Source of the DNA: Desulfobacterales bacterium
GTDB lineage: Bacteria; Desulfobacterota; Desulfobacteria; Desulfobacterales; SURF-7
Reading direction: 5' to 3'
Length of the DNA stretch: 32,782 bases
Assembly (NCBI GenBank): GCA_030145525.1
Contig: JAQYVL010000253.1
Location: 1 to 32,782 of the forward strand
Both the position numbers and the translations under genes were made by a program. Shown one piece after another: positions 1 through 8,497 of the stretch; positions within the stretch are counted from its first letter, which is position 1; the number at the start of each line of letters is the position of its first letter. The notes beneath the pieces are model-generated. The model ran no database searches. It had not been told where the DNA came from and was given only the letters and a program-made list of their open reading frames with translations.

Positions 1-1
1 C

Positions 2-682
2 GTGGATGGAGAATCCTTGCGGTTTCAGCTGACTGTAACCGACAACAACGGTCTGCAGGCTCAGGACGTCTGTATCGTCAATATCCTCATGCTGAATGAA
101 CCTCCGGTTGCAGATGCCGGTTCGGATCAGGAGGTTGAAGAAGATGATACGGTTATACTAAATGGCGGGAACTCCACAGACCCTGATGATGGTATCTTCT
201 CTTACCAATGGACCCAATTAAGCGGGACACCTGTTACCTTCTCAGATCCAGGGGCTGCTATAACTGAATTTTCAGCACCCGAGGCTCTTACGGATATGGA
301 TTTTCTGACATTTGAGCTGACTGTTACAGACCACGAGGGTCTAAAAAGCACCGCCTCTTGTATTGTCGGCGTCAAACCGATCTCCGGGGAAAATGACTCC
401 ACACCACCGGAAATTGCAATAGAAGTGCCCACCTCCGGCACTTATTATAAAATAAAAAGTCGCTCTGTTAAACTATCCGGCTATGCCTCTGATAACGTTG
501 CCGTAACAAAAGTGACCTGGAATAGTTCGAGAGGATACAGCGGGACTGCTTCCGGAACTGAAAACTGGGAAGTATCAAAGATAAAAATAAAACCCAGGGT
601 AAACATTATCACGGTAACTGCAGCCGATGCAGCAGGAAACCAGACCAGCACAACCATAACTGTTTACCGCAGCGCCAAATAG
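2..682 (+). CDS. PKD/Ig-like repeat protein, C-terminal part (5' truncated)
   Basis: The reading frame is open from the window edge and ends at a TAG, so only the C-terminal 226 or so residues are present and the true start lies outside. The visible part ends one PKD-like repeat, then holds a complete one (about residues 35-125) with a P-P-V-A-D-A-G-S-D-Q opening, a Y-Q-W-T-Q-L-S-G core strand and a F-E-L-T-V-T-D closing strand. A third Ig-like module (about 130-224) begins T-P-P-E-I-A-I. Such modules are extracellular beta-sandwiches that act as spacers or adhesion and substrate-binding units of secreted or surface proteins. No sorting signal or membrane anchor is seen at the C-terminus. What the N-terminal part does cannot be told from here. 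It converges with the minus-strand sensor gene about 100 bp downstream. Confidence 0.8.
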   Translation: MDGESLRFQLTVTDNNGLQAQDVCIVNILMLNEPPVADAGSDQEVEEDDTVILNGGNSTDPDDGIFSYQWTQLSGTPVTFSDPGAAITEFSAPEALTDMDFLTFELTVTDHEGLKSTASCIVGVKPISGENDSTPPEIAIEVPTSGTYYKIKSRSVKLSGYASDNVAVTKVTWNSSRGYSGTASGTENWEVSKIKIKPRVNIITVTAADAAGNQTSTTITVYRSAK

Positions 683-785
683 TACAAAGTACAAGGCATG
701 CTTCTTGAAATCCTAATTGGCTGCTTAAATGGTTTTAAGGCGGTGTAGGAGAATTGCATTCAGCCTTCATATGATTGATGTTCGG

Positions 786-1694
786 CTATTTCCCGTTTTT
801 TTCGTCGGGATTAATAGATTCGAAATGTTCAGGATAATGTTTTCTCATACAACTTGGACAAATACCATGGCTAAACTCAGCTTCCGAATGTGCATGAATA
901 TATTCTTCCATTTGTTTCCATAAGCCTTCGTCATCTCTTATTTGTTTGCAATGGGAGCATATTGGAATAATGCCGCGCAGGGTCTTAATCTCATCAAGAG
1001 CTTTTTGAAGTTTATCTTTTTCATCCTGAAGCCCTTTTTCAGCTTTCACAACAAGATACGTCGCAATAAAAGCAATTATTACGGACAGCAAAACACCGAC
1101 TATTGTCAAAACAACTGTGATATTTTCAAGCCTTGACTGACTTGTTTCAGCCAATACCAGGAAACTATCGGCTTTTCTTCTAGCATATGAGGTTAATTCC
1201 AGCATTTTAGTCTCAAGTTTTACTACATGGTCAGCCCCTTTAGCTTTTGTTATAAGAATTGCGTCTTCTTTATTGCCCGATTTCAGAAGTCGAACAACCT
1301 CTTCTCGTATTGGCTTCCAGTTTACAAAAAGCTGTCTGGTTTGTTTCTCAAGGGCCTGTCCTTCCTCACCGAGAACCTGTCCTCGGACGATATCAAGCTG
1401 CTGATAAACTTTATGCCCATTCTCAGTCACATCATTCAGCGTAGCTTCTATCTCATCAGGAGAGTTTGCTAAAACAACATCTTTCATGCTGCGATGCATT
1501 TTCGTTATGTTAAGAGCTGCATTGAGGGATGCGTTTGAGACAACAAGCGGATGTTTGTGGATCATTCTTGTGAAATCGCCTAATGTTAACAATCCTCTTT
1601 CTGTAATAGTCCCAAAAGAGATGAACAGCACGATGATGAGCAAAAAGCTCAAGGCTAATTTGTGTTTTTTTATTTTGCTTTTTAAGGGGGCCAT
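786..1694 (-). CDS. Membrane sensor-like protein, four-helix periplasmic domain and four-Cys C-terminal tail
   Basis: The ATG at 1694 gives a 302-residue protein with a basic N-terminus before the first membrane segment; an upstream in-frame TTG (1778) would add 28 unlikely residues. Membrane segments are at about residues 13-33 and 192-216. The roughly 155 residues between them are predicted helical and resemble the four-helix-bundle ligand domains of chemoreceptors. A coiled coil (217-240) then leads to a compact tail with C246-x-x-C249 and C279-x-x-C282, preceded by the L-R-G-I-I-P-I-C phrase. In Desulfobacterota this tail is often found at the C-terminus of PAS or response-regulator proteins and probably binds a metal. 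No HAMP, kinase, GGDEF or methyl-accepting domain is present, so its output is unknown. The family resemblance is recognised; ligand and signalling role are not. Confidence 0.75.
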   Translation of the reverse strand: MAPLKSKIKKHKLALSFLLIIVLFISFGTITERGLLTLGDFTRMIHKHPLVVSNASLNAALNITKMHRSMKDVVLANSPDEIEATLNDVTENGHKVYQQLDIVRGQVLGEEGQALEKQTRQLFVNWKPIREEVVRLLKSGNKEDAILITKAKGADHVVKLETKMLELTSYARRKADSFLVLAETSQSRLENITVVLTIVGVLLSVIIAFIATYLVVKAEKGLQDEKDKLQKALDEIKTLRGIIPICSHCKQIRDDEGLWKQMEEYIHAHSEAEFSHGICPSCMRKHYPEHFESINPDEKNGK

Positions 1695-1846
1695 TGATTT
1701 TCTGTTTTTTCCTTTTTTTTGCAGTTTAACTCCCGCCGACCCCAGTGGAAAGTGTGGATGTACCTTTGGGAAAAGCAATTAAAAATCAGGAAACAGCTCA
1801 AGCGCCATAATGCTGTCCATGTGCTGAATAGTGCGGTTATATGCTG

Positions 1847-2248
1847 CTACTTTGACTTTTGATATTTATAAATTTTCGAAACAAGTTCATTGCGATCAAA
1901 GTAAACCTCGTTGCGTCTGATTAATCCGTCATCATTAAATTGAACAAAACAGACGCCTATGCATTCAATAGTTTCTGAACCAACCGGTATTTTTGCCAGC
2001 CACTTGTTTAAAAACCCGCCTTCCATAGGAATTGGCTCAATCTGTGTCCAAACCCATTCCGGATTCTGTGCAAGTAATTTACGAAAATATGATAGCAATT
2101 CATCTTTACCACTAACTCCGTTGGGAATAGCCGGATCAAGATACAGCGCATCATCGGAATAAAAATCAGCCAGCTTTTCAGGGTTATTGCCGGTCCATGC
2201 AGGCAGCCATTTTGAAGCGAATTCCCTGGCCTGTTCTTTTGTCATCAT
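1847..2248 (-). CDS. NTF2-like / SnoaL-like small protein
   Basis: This 133-residue protein fits the size and pattern of the nuclear transport factor 2-like superfamily: an N-terminal helix (A-R-E-F-A-S-K-W-L-P-A-W), then Y-S-D-D-A-L-Y-L-D-P, a G-K-D-E-L-L-S-Y-F-R-K-L-L helix and a curved sheet ending in N-E-V-Y-F-D-R-N-E-L. Members include polyketide cyclases, isomerases and many non-enzymatic stress proteins, so function cannot be assigned from the fold. A GGAG lies about 11 bases upstream of the first of two adjacent ATG codons (2248 and 2245). It is followed in the opposite direction of coordinates by nothing obvious, and it lies about 50 bp downstream of the methyltransferase gene on the same strand, so the two may be co-transcribed. 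Confidence 0.75.
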   Translation of the reverse strand: MMTKEQAREFASKWLPAWTGNNPEKLADFYSDDALYLDPAIPNGVSGKDELLSYFRKLLAQNPEWVWTQIEPIPMEGGFLNKWLAKIPVGSETIECIGVCFVQFNDDGLIRRNEVYFDRNELVSKIYKYQKSK

Positions 2249-2300
2249 AATTTAAGCCACTCCTCTCTCTTTGGCATTTAATGCACGCCATCTGTTTACG

Positions 2301-2918
2301 TTACTTTTGAACAGCCGAACCCCAATAATTAAAACTTGCCGGTTTCCATCCGGGAATGTACATTGTTTCGATGTTATTAATCTTGAATCCTCCCTGCTCA
2401 ATGAGATTCGGTATAGGCCTGTTTAAATGGCATCCCCCTCCCATTCGCTTCCAGACCGGATTTATTCGATTCTGCCATCGACGAACATCTTCATCGGGAG
2501 CAAGTCCATGCTCGCAGAAAAGCAGCTCGCCTCCCGGCTTTAAGACTCGGCGCATTTCACCCAGTGCTTGAAGTACATCTTTAATCGTACACAATGTATA
2601 TGTAACCAAAACCGTATCAGCACTCTTTGACTCCAATGGAATCTCTTCACCGGACAAACCTATGAACTCAACCTCAAATGGAATATCTATCGCTCGTTTT
2701 TCAGCCATATTCCGCATCTGAGCAGACGGGTCCAACCCCCAGACGTACTCAACACTTGACAAGTCGTAAAATTGTAAATTCAATCCGGAGCCTATGCCGA
2801 TTTCCAAAACACGGCCCTTTGCCAGAGGCACAATCTTTTTGCGCTGATATATGACCGGTTTCTGGCTGCAAAGAAATTCGGTTATCCTCGGCAGGATGTA
2901 TTTTTCGTATAATCCCAT
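2301..2918 (-). CDS. Class I SAM-dependent methyltransferase (UbiE/Methyltransf_11 type)
   Basis: The 205-residue product carries the SAM-binding motif I V-L-E-I-G-I-G-S-G at about residues 37-45, an acidic residue at the end of the second strand in W-G-L-D-P-S, and the post-motif R-R-V-L-K-P-G-G-E-L-L-F-C-E-H-G typical of small-molecule methyltransferases. It should transfer a methyl group from S-adenosylmethionine in the cytoplasm, but the acceptor cannot be deduced. A GAGAGGA sequence about five bases before the ATG at 2918 supports the start. It sits between the TetR gene and the NTF2-like gene on the same strand, about 20 bp from the TetR stop, which suggests a small operon under the TetR protein. 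The closest kind of homologue is a phospholipid or quinone methyltransferase-like protein of unknown substrate. Confidence 0.82.
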   Translation of the reverse strand: MGLYEKYILPRITEFLCSQKPVIYQRKKIVPLAKGRVLEIGIGSGLNLQFYDLSSVEYVWGLDPSAQMRNMAEKRAIDIPFEVEFIGLSGEEIPLESKSADTVLVTYTLCTIKDVLQALGEMRRVLKPGGELLFCEHGLAPDEDVRRWQNRINPVWKRMGGGCHLNRPIPNLIEQGGFKINNIETMYIPGWKPASFNYWGSAVQK

Positions 2919-2938
2919 TTGTCCTCTCTATCTATAGC

Positions 2939-3520
2939 TCATTTCTCAAAAAGAGAAAAAAGCTCGCTGTCAAGCCGTTCAAGCACTTCCCGGGGAGGGT
3001 CGGCGTCAAGACCGACGGCCGGGAGGATATACCGTTCAAACACCAGCATGCCAAGCCCGTAGGCAAGGATTGATGCAACAATATTTCGAGGGTCTATTTT
3101 GGAAGTGATCGATTTTTCTTCCTGCTCCCGGCGCACCAGGTCTACAAGTTTTCTGACAAACGGGAAATTACTCTGAATTTCTCCTTCGTCTTTCCCGTCA
3201 AGAAAAGTGCGGGCCATTACACGCCAGAACATGTCATTTTTGCGAATTGCTTTTGATGAACGCAATACACTACTTAAAAAATCATCCGGATCACCGATTT
3301 CTTCCCGGATACCGGCTGCAAGGGCTTCCTGGGTTTGCCTTCGGAGGGCTTCTTTGGAACCGAAATGGCGGTGAATAAGGCCGTGATTCACACCTGCCCT
3401 GTCGGCAATTTTGCGAAGCGAAACCGCTTCAACGCCTTTTTCTGAAAAAAGCTCCGCTGCTGCCCGAATCAGAGCGGTCACCACTTCATCCCGGCCATGG
3501 GGTTTCTTTGTATTTGCCAT
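2939..3520 (-). CDS. TetR/AcrR-family transcriptional regulator
   Basis: The protein starting at the ATG at 3520 (193 residues) has a TetR helix-turn-helix at residues 34-54 with S-L-R-K-I-A-D-R-A-G-V and the recognition-helix end L-I-H-R-H-F-G-S-K-E-A-L. The C-terminal helical ligand and dimerisation domain is divergent, so no inducer can be named. The frame is open back to codons overlapping the stop of the NtrC-type gene (ATG at 3577), which would add 19 residues; that stretch is encoded by a repeat end and has no TetR similarity, so I prefer 3520, with GGGGAGA about 11 bases upstream. Translational coupling to the upstream gene remains possible. Likely targets are its own operon, including the methyltransferase and NTF2-like genes just downstream. 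Confidence 0.85.
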   Translation of the reverse strand: MANTKKPHGRDEVVTALIRAAAELFSEKGVEAVSLRKIADRAGVNHGLIHRHFGSKEALRRQTQEALAAGIREEIGDPDDFLSSVLRSSKAIRKNDMFWRVMARTFLDGKDEGEIQSNFPFVRKLVDLVRREQEEKSITSKIDPRNIVASILAYGLGMLVFERYILPAVGLDADPPREVLERLDSELFSLFEK

Positions 3521-3554
3521 TATGAAAAATGTCTCCCCATAATCAAATTTAATT

Positions 3555-3574
3555 TTTGATGGCTTCGTAAAAAG
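3555..3574 (-). repeat. Solo end of the TTTGATGGCTTCGTAAAAAG repeat
   Basis: These 20 bases match exactly 20 of the 22 bases at the right terminus of the repeat at 15353-15509, read on the opposite strand. The rest of the element is not seen. It lies immediately beyond the NtrC-type stop codon and inside the leader, or optional N-terminal extension, of the TetR gene. Confidence 0.7.
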
Positions 3575-3576
3575 CA

Positions 3577-4971
3577 TCACATCTTATATTTTTCAAGCTT
3601 TCGATAAAAGGTTGCGCGCCCGATACCCAGTTTTTTTGCCGCAAGCGTCAAATTGCCATGGGTGATATGCAGTGCATGCTGAATTGCCTTTCTTTCCAGC
3701 TCCCTCATGGGTATGATTTTTTGCCGGGAAATCACATCTTCTCCTGCATCATCACCGGTTAAGGCCGGCATCGAACATTGACGCCCCGTCCTCTCCCCAT
3801 AATTTCTGCGGATAGCGGCAGGCAGATTCATCAGCATCAATGTATCACCTTCTGCTGCCACAACGGATCGATATATCACATTTTCAAGTTCCCGGACGTT
3901 TCCGGGCCAGTCATAATCCAAAAGGGCTTCCATTACGGAAGGATCTATCATTGAAACATCTTTACCGGTTTCTTCCCGATATTTCTCAAAAAAATGATCT
4001 GCAAGAGCCATGATATCCTCTTTTCTCTCTCGCAGCGGCGGCAGGGAAATATGATAAACAAACAGCCTGTAATAAAGATCTTCTCTAAAATTTCCAGCCT
4101 TAACCTCTTCCTCTAAATCCTTATTGGTAGCTGATATAATACGTACATCAGCAGTTTTTTTTGAGCTTCCCCCAACCCGCTCAAAGGTTTTATCCTGTAA
4201 GAACCTCAGGAGTTTAATCTGTAGAGACGGAGACATCTCGCCAATTTCATCCAGAAATAGAGTGCCCCCTTTTGTTTTCTCAATTTTTCCGACTCTGGTT
4301 GAAACAGCCCCTGTAAAAGCTCCTTTCTCGTGTCCGAAAAACTCGCTTTCCTGAAGATTTTCCGGTATTCCACCGCAGTTTACGGCCTCAAAAGGCCCAT
4401 CCCTTCGAATTCCCTTAAAATGTATGGCTCGGGATACCATCTCCTTTCCGGTTCCGCTTTCACCGGAAATAAATACGTTGATATTTGTTTCCAAAACATT
4501 TTCGATCTTTCTGTAAACCTTTTGCATGGAATCACTTTTGCCGATTATATTATCAAAGGAATAGGTCTGCCCCAGCGCCTTTCGAAGCTTGTAAATTTCT
4601 TTGGTCATGGAATGTTTTTCAACCGCCTTTTCTAATGATGCAAAAAGACGATGCCGATCAATAGGCTTGGTTATATAGTCATATGCTCCCTGCTTCATGG
4701 CCTCCACTGCGATATCAAGAGACTCTGCCGCTGTTACCATGACAACAGGAAGGTCGGGAGCCTTGATTCGAACCTGCTTCAGGGTTTCAACTCCATCCAT
4801 TCCGGGCATCATGATATCAAGGCAGACGGCATCAGGACCATCTTTCAGGGCTTCAAGAAAAGTAAATCCGTCTGCGAATTCCCGAACCTCGTAATCATCA
4901 TCCATCCAGCAGGAAATCAGTTTTCTCGTACTGGGCTGGTCATCCACAATAAAAATAAGCTTTTTTTTCAT
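3577..4971 (-). CDS. NtrC-family sigma-54 dependent response regulator
   Basis: Three domains follow in order in 464 residues. A receiver domain has the acidic pair D10-D11 and phospho-acceptor D52 in C-L-D-I-M-M-P-G-M-D-G. An AAA+ sigma-54 interaction domain spans roughly residues 135-375 with Walker A G-E-S-G-T-G-K-E, the sigma-54 contact loop G-A-F-T-G-A and an arginine-finger region. A Fis-type helix-turn-helix ends L-G-I-G-R-A-T-F-Y-R-K-L. It should activate sigma-54 promoters when phosphorylated. ATG 4971 is preferred over GTG 4977 because AGGTG lies at better spacing. No histidine kinase is adjacent, so it is an orphan here. Its TGA stop (3579-3577) overlaps a potential TetR start. A repeat end begins three bases beyond the stop. 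Confidence 0.95.
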   Translation of the reverse strand: MKKKLIFIVDDQPSTRKLISCWMDDDYEVREFADGFTFLEALKDGPDAVCLDIMMPGMDGVETLKQVRIKAPDLPVVMVTAAESLDIAVEAMKQGAYDYITKPIDRHRLFASLEKAVEKHSMTKEIYKLRKALGQTYSFDNIIGKSDSMQKVYRKIENVLETNINVFISGESGTGKEMVSRAIHFKGIRRDGPFEAVNCGGIPENLQESEFFGHEKGAFTGAVSTRVGKIEKTKGGTLFLDEIGEMSPSLQIKLLRFLQDKTFERVGGSSKKTADVRIISATNKDLEEEVKAGNFREDLYYRLFVYHISLPPLRERKEDIMALADHFFEKYREETGKDVSMIDPSVMEALLDYDWPGNVRELENVIYRSVVAAEGDTLMLMNLPAAIRRNYGERTGRQCSMPALTGDDAGEDVISRQKIIPMRELERKAIQHALHITHGNLTLAAKKLGIGRATFYRKLEKYKM

Positions 4972-5015
4972 GTTCACCTGTACAGAAAAGATTACACCTG
5001 TTTCCGAATCTCTTT

Positions 5016-5735
5016 CTAAAATGCTTCCTTGATCTCCAAAACAACTTTTTCGGCTGCCTTGACAGGATCTCCGGCATCCCGGATCGACCTGCCGATAACC
5101 AGATAATCAGAACCGTTTTGTATCGCCTGCGCCGGCGTCATAACACGTTTTTGATCATCCTTGCCGGTGGCTTCCCATATCGGTCTGATTCCGGGCGTTA
5201 TCGCGAGAAACTCCCGGCCGAGTTCCTTTTTGATGACTCCTGCCTCATGGCCGGAACATACAACACCTCTGCAGCCGGCATTTTTGGCCATGGCCGCTCG
5301 CTTTAAAACCAGCCTTTCCATGTCTTGGAAAAATTGTTCCTGAAAACCGGCTGAACGAATTTCTTCACTGCTTACACTGGTTAAAACCGTTACGCCCAGG
5401 ACACCGAGCTTTCCCCTGCATCCCTCCACTGCGGCCTCAAGCATTTTTTGAGACTCTCCGCAATGAACCGTAGCAAAAGCGACATCAAGATCGGCAACGA
5501 CCGCCATTGCCCTTCGAACCGTCTCCGGTATATCGTGAAGCTTGAGATCTAAAAAAATATCCGTATCTCCCGCATCTTTGATCATCCGGATGACCTCCGG
5601 CCCCTCTTTAATAAACAGTTCCAGGCCAACCTTGAACATGCCGACATGGCCGGTAAGAAGGTCAACAAGAGGCCGGGCCTTTTCAAGGGATGGCACATCA
5701 AGGGGGAAAATAATAAAGTCCTTTGCCGGTTTCAT
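5016..5735 (-). CDS. pyrF: Orotidine 5'-phosphate decarboxylase
   Basis: This enzyme converts OMP to UMP, the last step of de novo pyrimidine synthesis. The catalytic D63-x-K65-x-x-D68 is visible in F-L-D-L-K-L-H-D-I-P, the early P-L-D-V-P strand is present, and the phosphate-binding end reads G-S-D-Y-L-V-I-G-R-S-I. The length of 239 residues is normal for the family. The ATG at 5735 is chosen because an AGGAGG sits eight bases upstream; the frame runs a further 23 codons with no ribosome site. It lies about 45 bp upstream of the NtrC-type gene on the same strand, with no functional link apparent. It is divergent from the DUF5677-like gene. Confidence 0.96.
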   Translation of the reverse strand: MKPAKDFIIFPLDVPSLEKARPLVDLLTGHVGMFKVGLELFIKEGPEVIRMIKDAGDTDIFLDLKLHDIPETVRRAMAVVADLDVAFATVHCGESQKMLEAAVEGCRGKLGVLGVTVLTSVSSEEIRSAGFQEQFFQDMERLVLKRAAMAKNAGCRGVVCSGHEAGVIKKELGREFLAITPGIRPIWEATGKDDQKRVMTPAQAIQNGSDYLVIGRSIRDAGDPVKAAEKVVLEIKEAF

Positions 5736-6009
5736 GTGAATCGCCTCCTGCGGCTTTCCTGTTTTCATGATTATTTTTATGATGTTACCATAACCCACAT
5801 TCAATTTGCCATAAAGTCTTTTTTTTAAGCGGTCTTGATGCTATTGTAAAAAAAGAGGATTCAATGCCGCCTGTTTCAGATCAAATAAATACTTGTTTCA
5901 GGCAGTTTAATGATGCCAAATACTCGATAATATGGTATAAAGATTCTGTTGCGGAAAAACATACGGATTCGGAAACGAAAATACAAGTCAGATCCCAGGG
6001 AATTGTAAA

Positions 6010-6726
6010 ATGGCAATATCAGAAGAAGATTATAGCTATGTTCAATGGAAAGACCTGAAAAACACACAGGACCAGACTGTTTATTCTTTTGGGCTGATTG
6101 TTCAAAAAATGCGAACAGAAGTCACAAACCTGATCAATACGACCGGTGAACAGGCATCCTCAACCCCGCTTACACAATCCAATTTTGTATCGCTTAAAAT
6201 CCTCTTCCGGTTAAAAGAATGCATGCTCTCAATCGAACTGCTGATCTCAAAGGGACTTGCCAGAGATGCCGCTGTTTTGCTTATCACTCTTATGAAACTT
6301 CGGCTTGAAATGCAGTATATCACCCGGAATCCTTCTCATGCCGGTGATTGGATCTCCGACTACAAACAGAACAAATCCACCTGGTCTGTTGATTTTTTAA
6401 TCCGGGAACTCTTTCCAAACAATGAGGACCATGTTACGGAACGATCAAACTATGAATACCTTTTAAAGATGAAGCAAAGTGATCCCATGGGCAGTCAGCC
6501 GAGCTTTCCGGTTAAAGATAATGATTTTACCCATACGGACAGAAATGACCTTGCCGTATGCCTGTTCTGTGAAGGGAGTGAATGCTACCGGACACTGAAA
6601 GCGGCTTCCGCTGATTTCTCCGATTCAGGTTTCAGCATCAGCGCCAATGAAAATGCCATTGAGGAACTCAATGAGTTAAAAGAAAAGCTGCTGTCACTGC
6701 GCGAAATCAAGCGGTCTAAGGTATAA
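6010..6726 (+). CDS. DUF5677-like protein of unknown function
   Basis: This 238-residue soluble, mostly helical protein has no signal peptide or membrane segment. The segment F-V-S-L-K-I-L-F-R-L-K-E-C through L-I-S-K-G-L-A-R-D-A-A-V-L-L-I-T-L-M-K-L-R-L-E resembles the core of DUF5677 proteins, in which a helical pair with Arg and Glu residues recurs; this family identification is my recollection and only moderately sure. AGGGA lies nine bases before the ATG. The stop codon is 10 bp before the selA start, so the two are likely co-transcribed even though no link to selenium metabolism is known. The smaller frame overlapping the 5' end (5864-6058) has no support. The function is unknown. Confidence 0.7.
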   Translation: MAISEEDYSYVQWKDLKNTQDQTVYSFGLIVQKMRTEVTNLINTTGEQASSTPLTQSNFVSLKILFRLKECMLSIELLISKGLARDAAVLLITLMKLRLEMQYITRNPSHAGDWISDYKQNKSTWSVDFLIRELFPNNEDHVTERSNYEYLLKMKQSDPMGSQPSFPVKDNDFTHTDRNDLAVCLFCEGSECYRTLKAASADFSDSGFSISANENAIEELNELKEKLLSLREIKRSKV

Positions 6727-6736
6727 AACAGTTAAA

Positions 6737-8155
6737 ATGGAACCGATCGAGAACAAGGAAAATGTGTTACGAAAGCTCCCCGGTGTCGACCGAATTCTTG
6801 AACTTTCAAAGGAAAATGGCCGATACAACGATATCCCGAAATCCGTTCTTGTGAACTCCATACGTTTTGTAATCGAAGAACTCCGCGCACACATAATTAA
6901 AAATGAAGCCCCCATTTCCATCGAGACCCAAAACATACTCGACCGGGTCAGGCAAAAGGTTGAAGAAAACATGCAGCCGAATCTTCGACGGATGGTGAAT
7001 GGAACCGGCGTTGTGATTCATACAAACCTGGGGCGGTCCCTGCTTGCAAAAGAGGCGGTTGCAGGCATTGATGAGATTGCCGCCGCCTATTCCAACCTTG
7101 AGTTCGACATATCAAAAGGCAAAAGAGGACTCCGGTACAGCGCCATTGAGGAACTCCTGTGCCAAATCAGCGGCGCCGAAGCGGGCATGGCTGTAAACAA
7201 CAATGCCGCCGCCGTACTCCTGTGCCTTGAAACCATGGCAAAAGGCAAAGAAGTAATTGTTTCAAGAGGCGAACTTGTGGAAATCGGAGGTTCCTTTAGA
7301 ATACCGGACGTAATGGCAAAAAGCGGCGGCATCCTGAGAGAGGTGGGAACCACCAACAGAACCCATGCCAGGGATTACGAGGCTGCTGTGGCACAGAATA
7401 CCGGCCTTCTTTTAAAAGTCCATACCAGCAATTACAGCGTTATGGGATTTACAGCAGAAGTATCGCTGAAAGAACTGGTGGAAATCGGGGCGGAGCATCA
7501 TCTTCCGGTCATGGAAGATCTGGGCAGCGGTACATTTGTTGATTTTTCAAAATATGGTCTCGCAAAAGAACCCACGGTTCAGGAATCCGTGAGCACTGGA
7601 GTAGACGTTGTCACATTCAGCGGTGACAAGCTTCTTGGCGGCCCCCAGGCCGGGCTCATTGTCGGGAAAAGAGAGATTATTGAAAAAATCAGGAAAAACC
7701 CCCTGACAAGAGCGCTCCGCATTGACAAACTTACCCTGGCCGCGCTGGAGCGAACACTCAGACTTTACCGGGACCCCGACCATGTGGTAAAAGCAATTCC
7801 CACCCTCCGCATGCTGACAGAACCTTTCGAACATATTGAAAAAAAAGCGGCTCGGTTATTGAGATCCCTGGAAAAACTTGAAGAACCCCGCCTTCGGGTC
7901 AGCACAAAAAACATATCTTCAAAAACCGGCGGAGGTTCCCTTCCGCTTCTCAATCTTCCAAGTAAATGCTTGGAACTGCAAATAAAAAATATGACCGCCA
8001 GCAGAATTGAAAAAGCCATGCGGGCAAATGATCCGCCAATTATCGGTAGAATCGAAGATGATATTTTCATAATCGACCTTCGAACCGTGCTGGATGATGA
8101 ATCTTCCATCATATGCGATGCAGTTACCGGTATCCTTCAGAAGCCCGGCAAATAA
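6737..8155 (+). CDS. selA: L-seryl-tRNA(Sec) selenium transferase
   Basis: SelA converts Ser-tRNA(Sec) to Sec-tRNA(Sec) using selenophosphate and pyridoxal phosphate in the bacterial route. The protein has 472 residues, close to the Escherichia coli enzyme (463). The PLP lysine is K298 in F-S-G-D-K-L-L-G-G-P-Q-A-G, matching the position of the known lysine. Other family phrases are N-G-T-G-V-V-I-H-T-N-L-G-R-S (88-101), R-G-E-L-V-E-I-G-G-S-F-R-I-P (177-190) and E-D-L-G-S-G (260-265). No strong ribosome site precedes the ATG, consistent with coupling to the gene 10 bp upstream. selB, selC and selD are not in the window. The presence of an intact SelA is good evidence that the organism makes selenoproteins. 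Confidence 0.97.
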   Translation: MEPIENKENVLRKLPGVDRILELSKENGRYNDIPKSVLVNSIRFVIEELRAHIIKNEAPISIETQNILDRVRQKVEENMQPNLRRMVNGTGVVIHTNLGRSLLAKEAVAGIDEIAAAYSNLEFDISKGKRGLRYSAIEELLCQISGAEAGMAVNNNAAAVLLCLETMAKGKEVIVSRGELVEIGGSFRIPDVMAKSGGILREVGTTNRTHARDYEAAVAQNTGLLLKVHTSNYSVMGFTAEVSLKELVEIGAEHHLPVMEDLGSGTFVDFSKYGLAKEPTVQESVSTGVDVVTFSGDKLLGGPQAGLIVGKREIIEKIRKNPLTRALRIDKLTLAALERTLRLYRDPDHVVKAIPTLRMLTEPFEHIEKKAARLLRSLEKLEEPRLRVSTKNISSKTGGGSLPLLNLPSKCLELQIKNMTASRIEKAMRANDPPIIGRIEDDIFIIDLRTVLDDESSIICDAVTGILQKPGK

Positions 8156-8266
8156 ATTTCTTGAATATAAATTGTTTTTCGTCCATATATATTTTTCGCA
8201 AAGGGCAGGCTGATGTTTTCAGGGAAGCGTTTTGCAATTGCCTGAATGGATTAGGAGATACAAATT

Positions 8267-8497
8267 ATGCCGATATATGAATATCGTTGTAAAAAATGTG
8301 ACGTAGATTTTGAATATCTTGTCTTTGGTTCGGATGAGCCAAAGGTCTGCCCCACCTGCGGGGGCAAAAAGGTTACCCGGCTGATGTCTGCATGTGGATT
8401 TAAGACAAAGGGGAGCGGCGGTGAAACCGTGAGTTCCTCCGCCGGCTCATCATGCGGGGGCTGCTCTGCCTCCAGCTGTTCCGGCTGCGGGAGTTAG
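8267..8497 (+). CDS. FmdB-family zinc-ribbon protein
   Basis: The 76-residue protein begins M-P-I-Y-E-Y-R-C-K-K-C, and a second C-P-T-C pair completes a zinc ribbon at about residues 8-32. This is the FmdB_1/CxxC_CXXC_SSSS putative regulatory family. The tail is a low-complexity Ser/Gly/Cys run ending C-G-G-C-S-A-S-S-C-S-G-C-G-S, a common variant. The first member was proposed as a regulator of a formamidase, but the general function is unresolved. It ends six bases before cobA-hemD and is expected to be co-transcribed with it; this arrangement is frequent in Desulfobacterota. A GGAG lies upstream of the ATG. Confidence 0.9.
   Translation: MPIYEYRCKKCDVDFEYLVFGSDEPKVCPTCGGKKVTRLMSACGFKTKGSGGETVSSSAGSSCGGCSASSCSGCGS

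Noticed and set aside
5864-6058. 64-residue plus-strand frame upstream of the DUF5677-like gene
   Set aside because: It overlaps the next gene's start in another frame, lacks similarity to anything I know, and its composition looks like noncoding DNA.
6737-8155. Selenoprotein genes near selA with in-frame TGA
   Set aside because: Every recognised gene in the window ends at a stop in the normal family position; I found no frame that clearly continues past a TGA.
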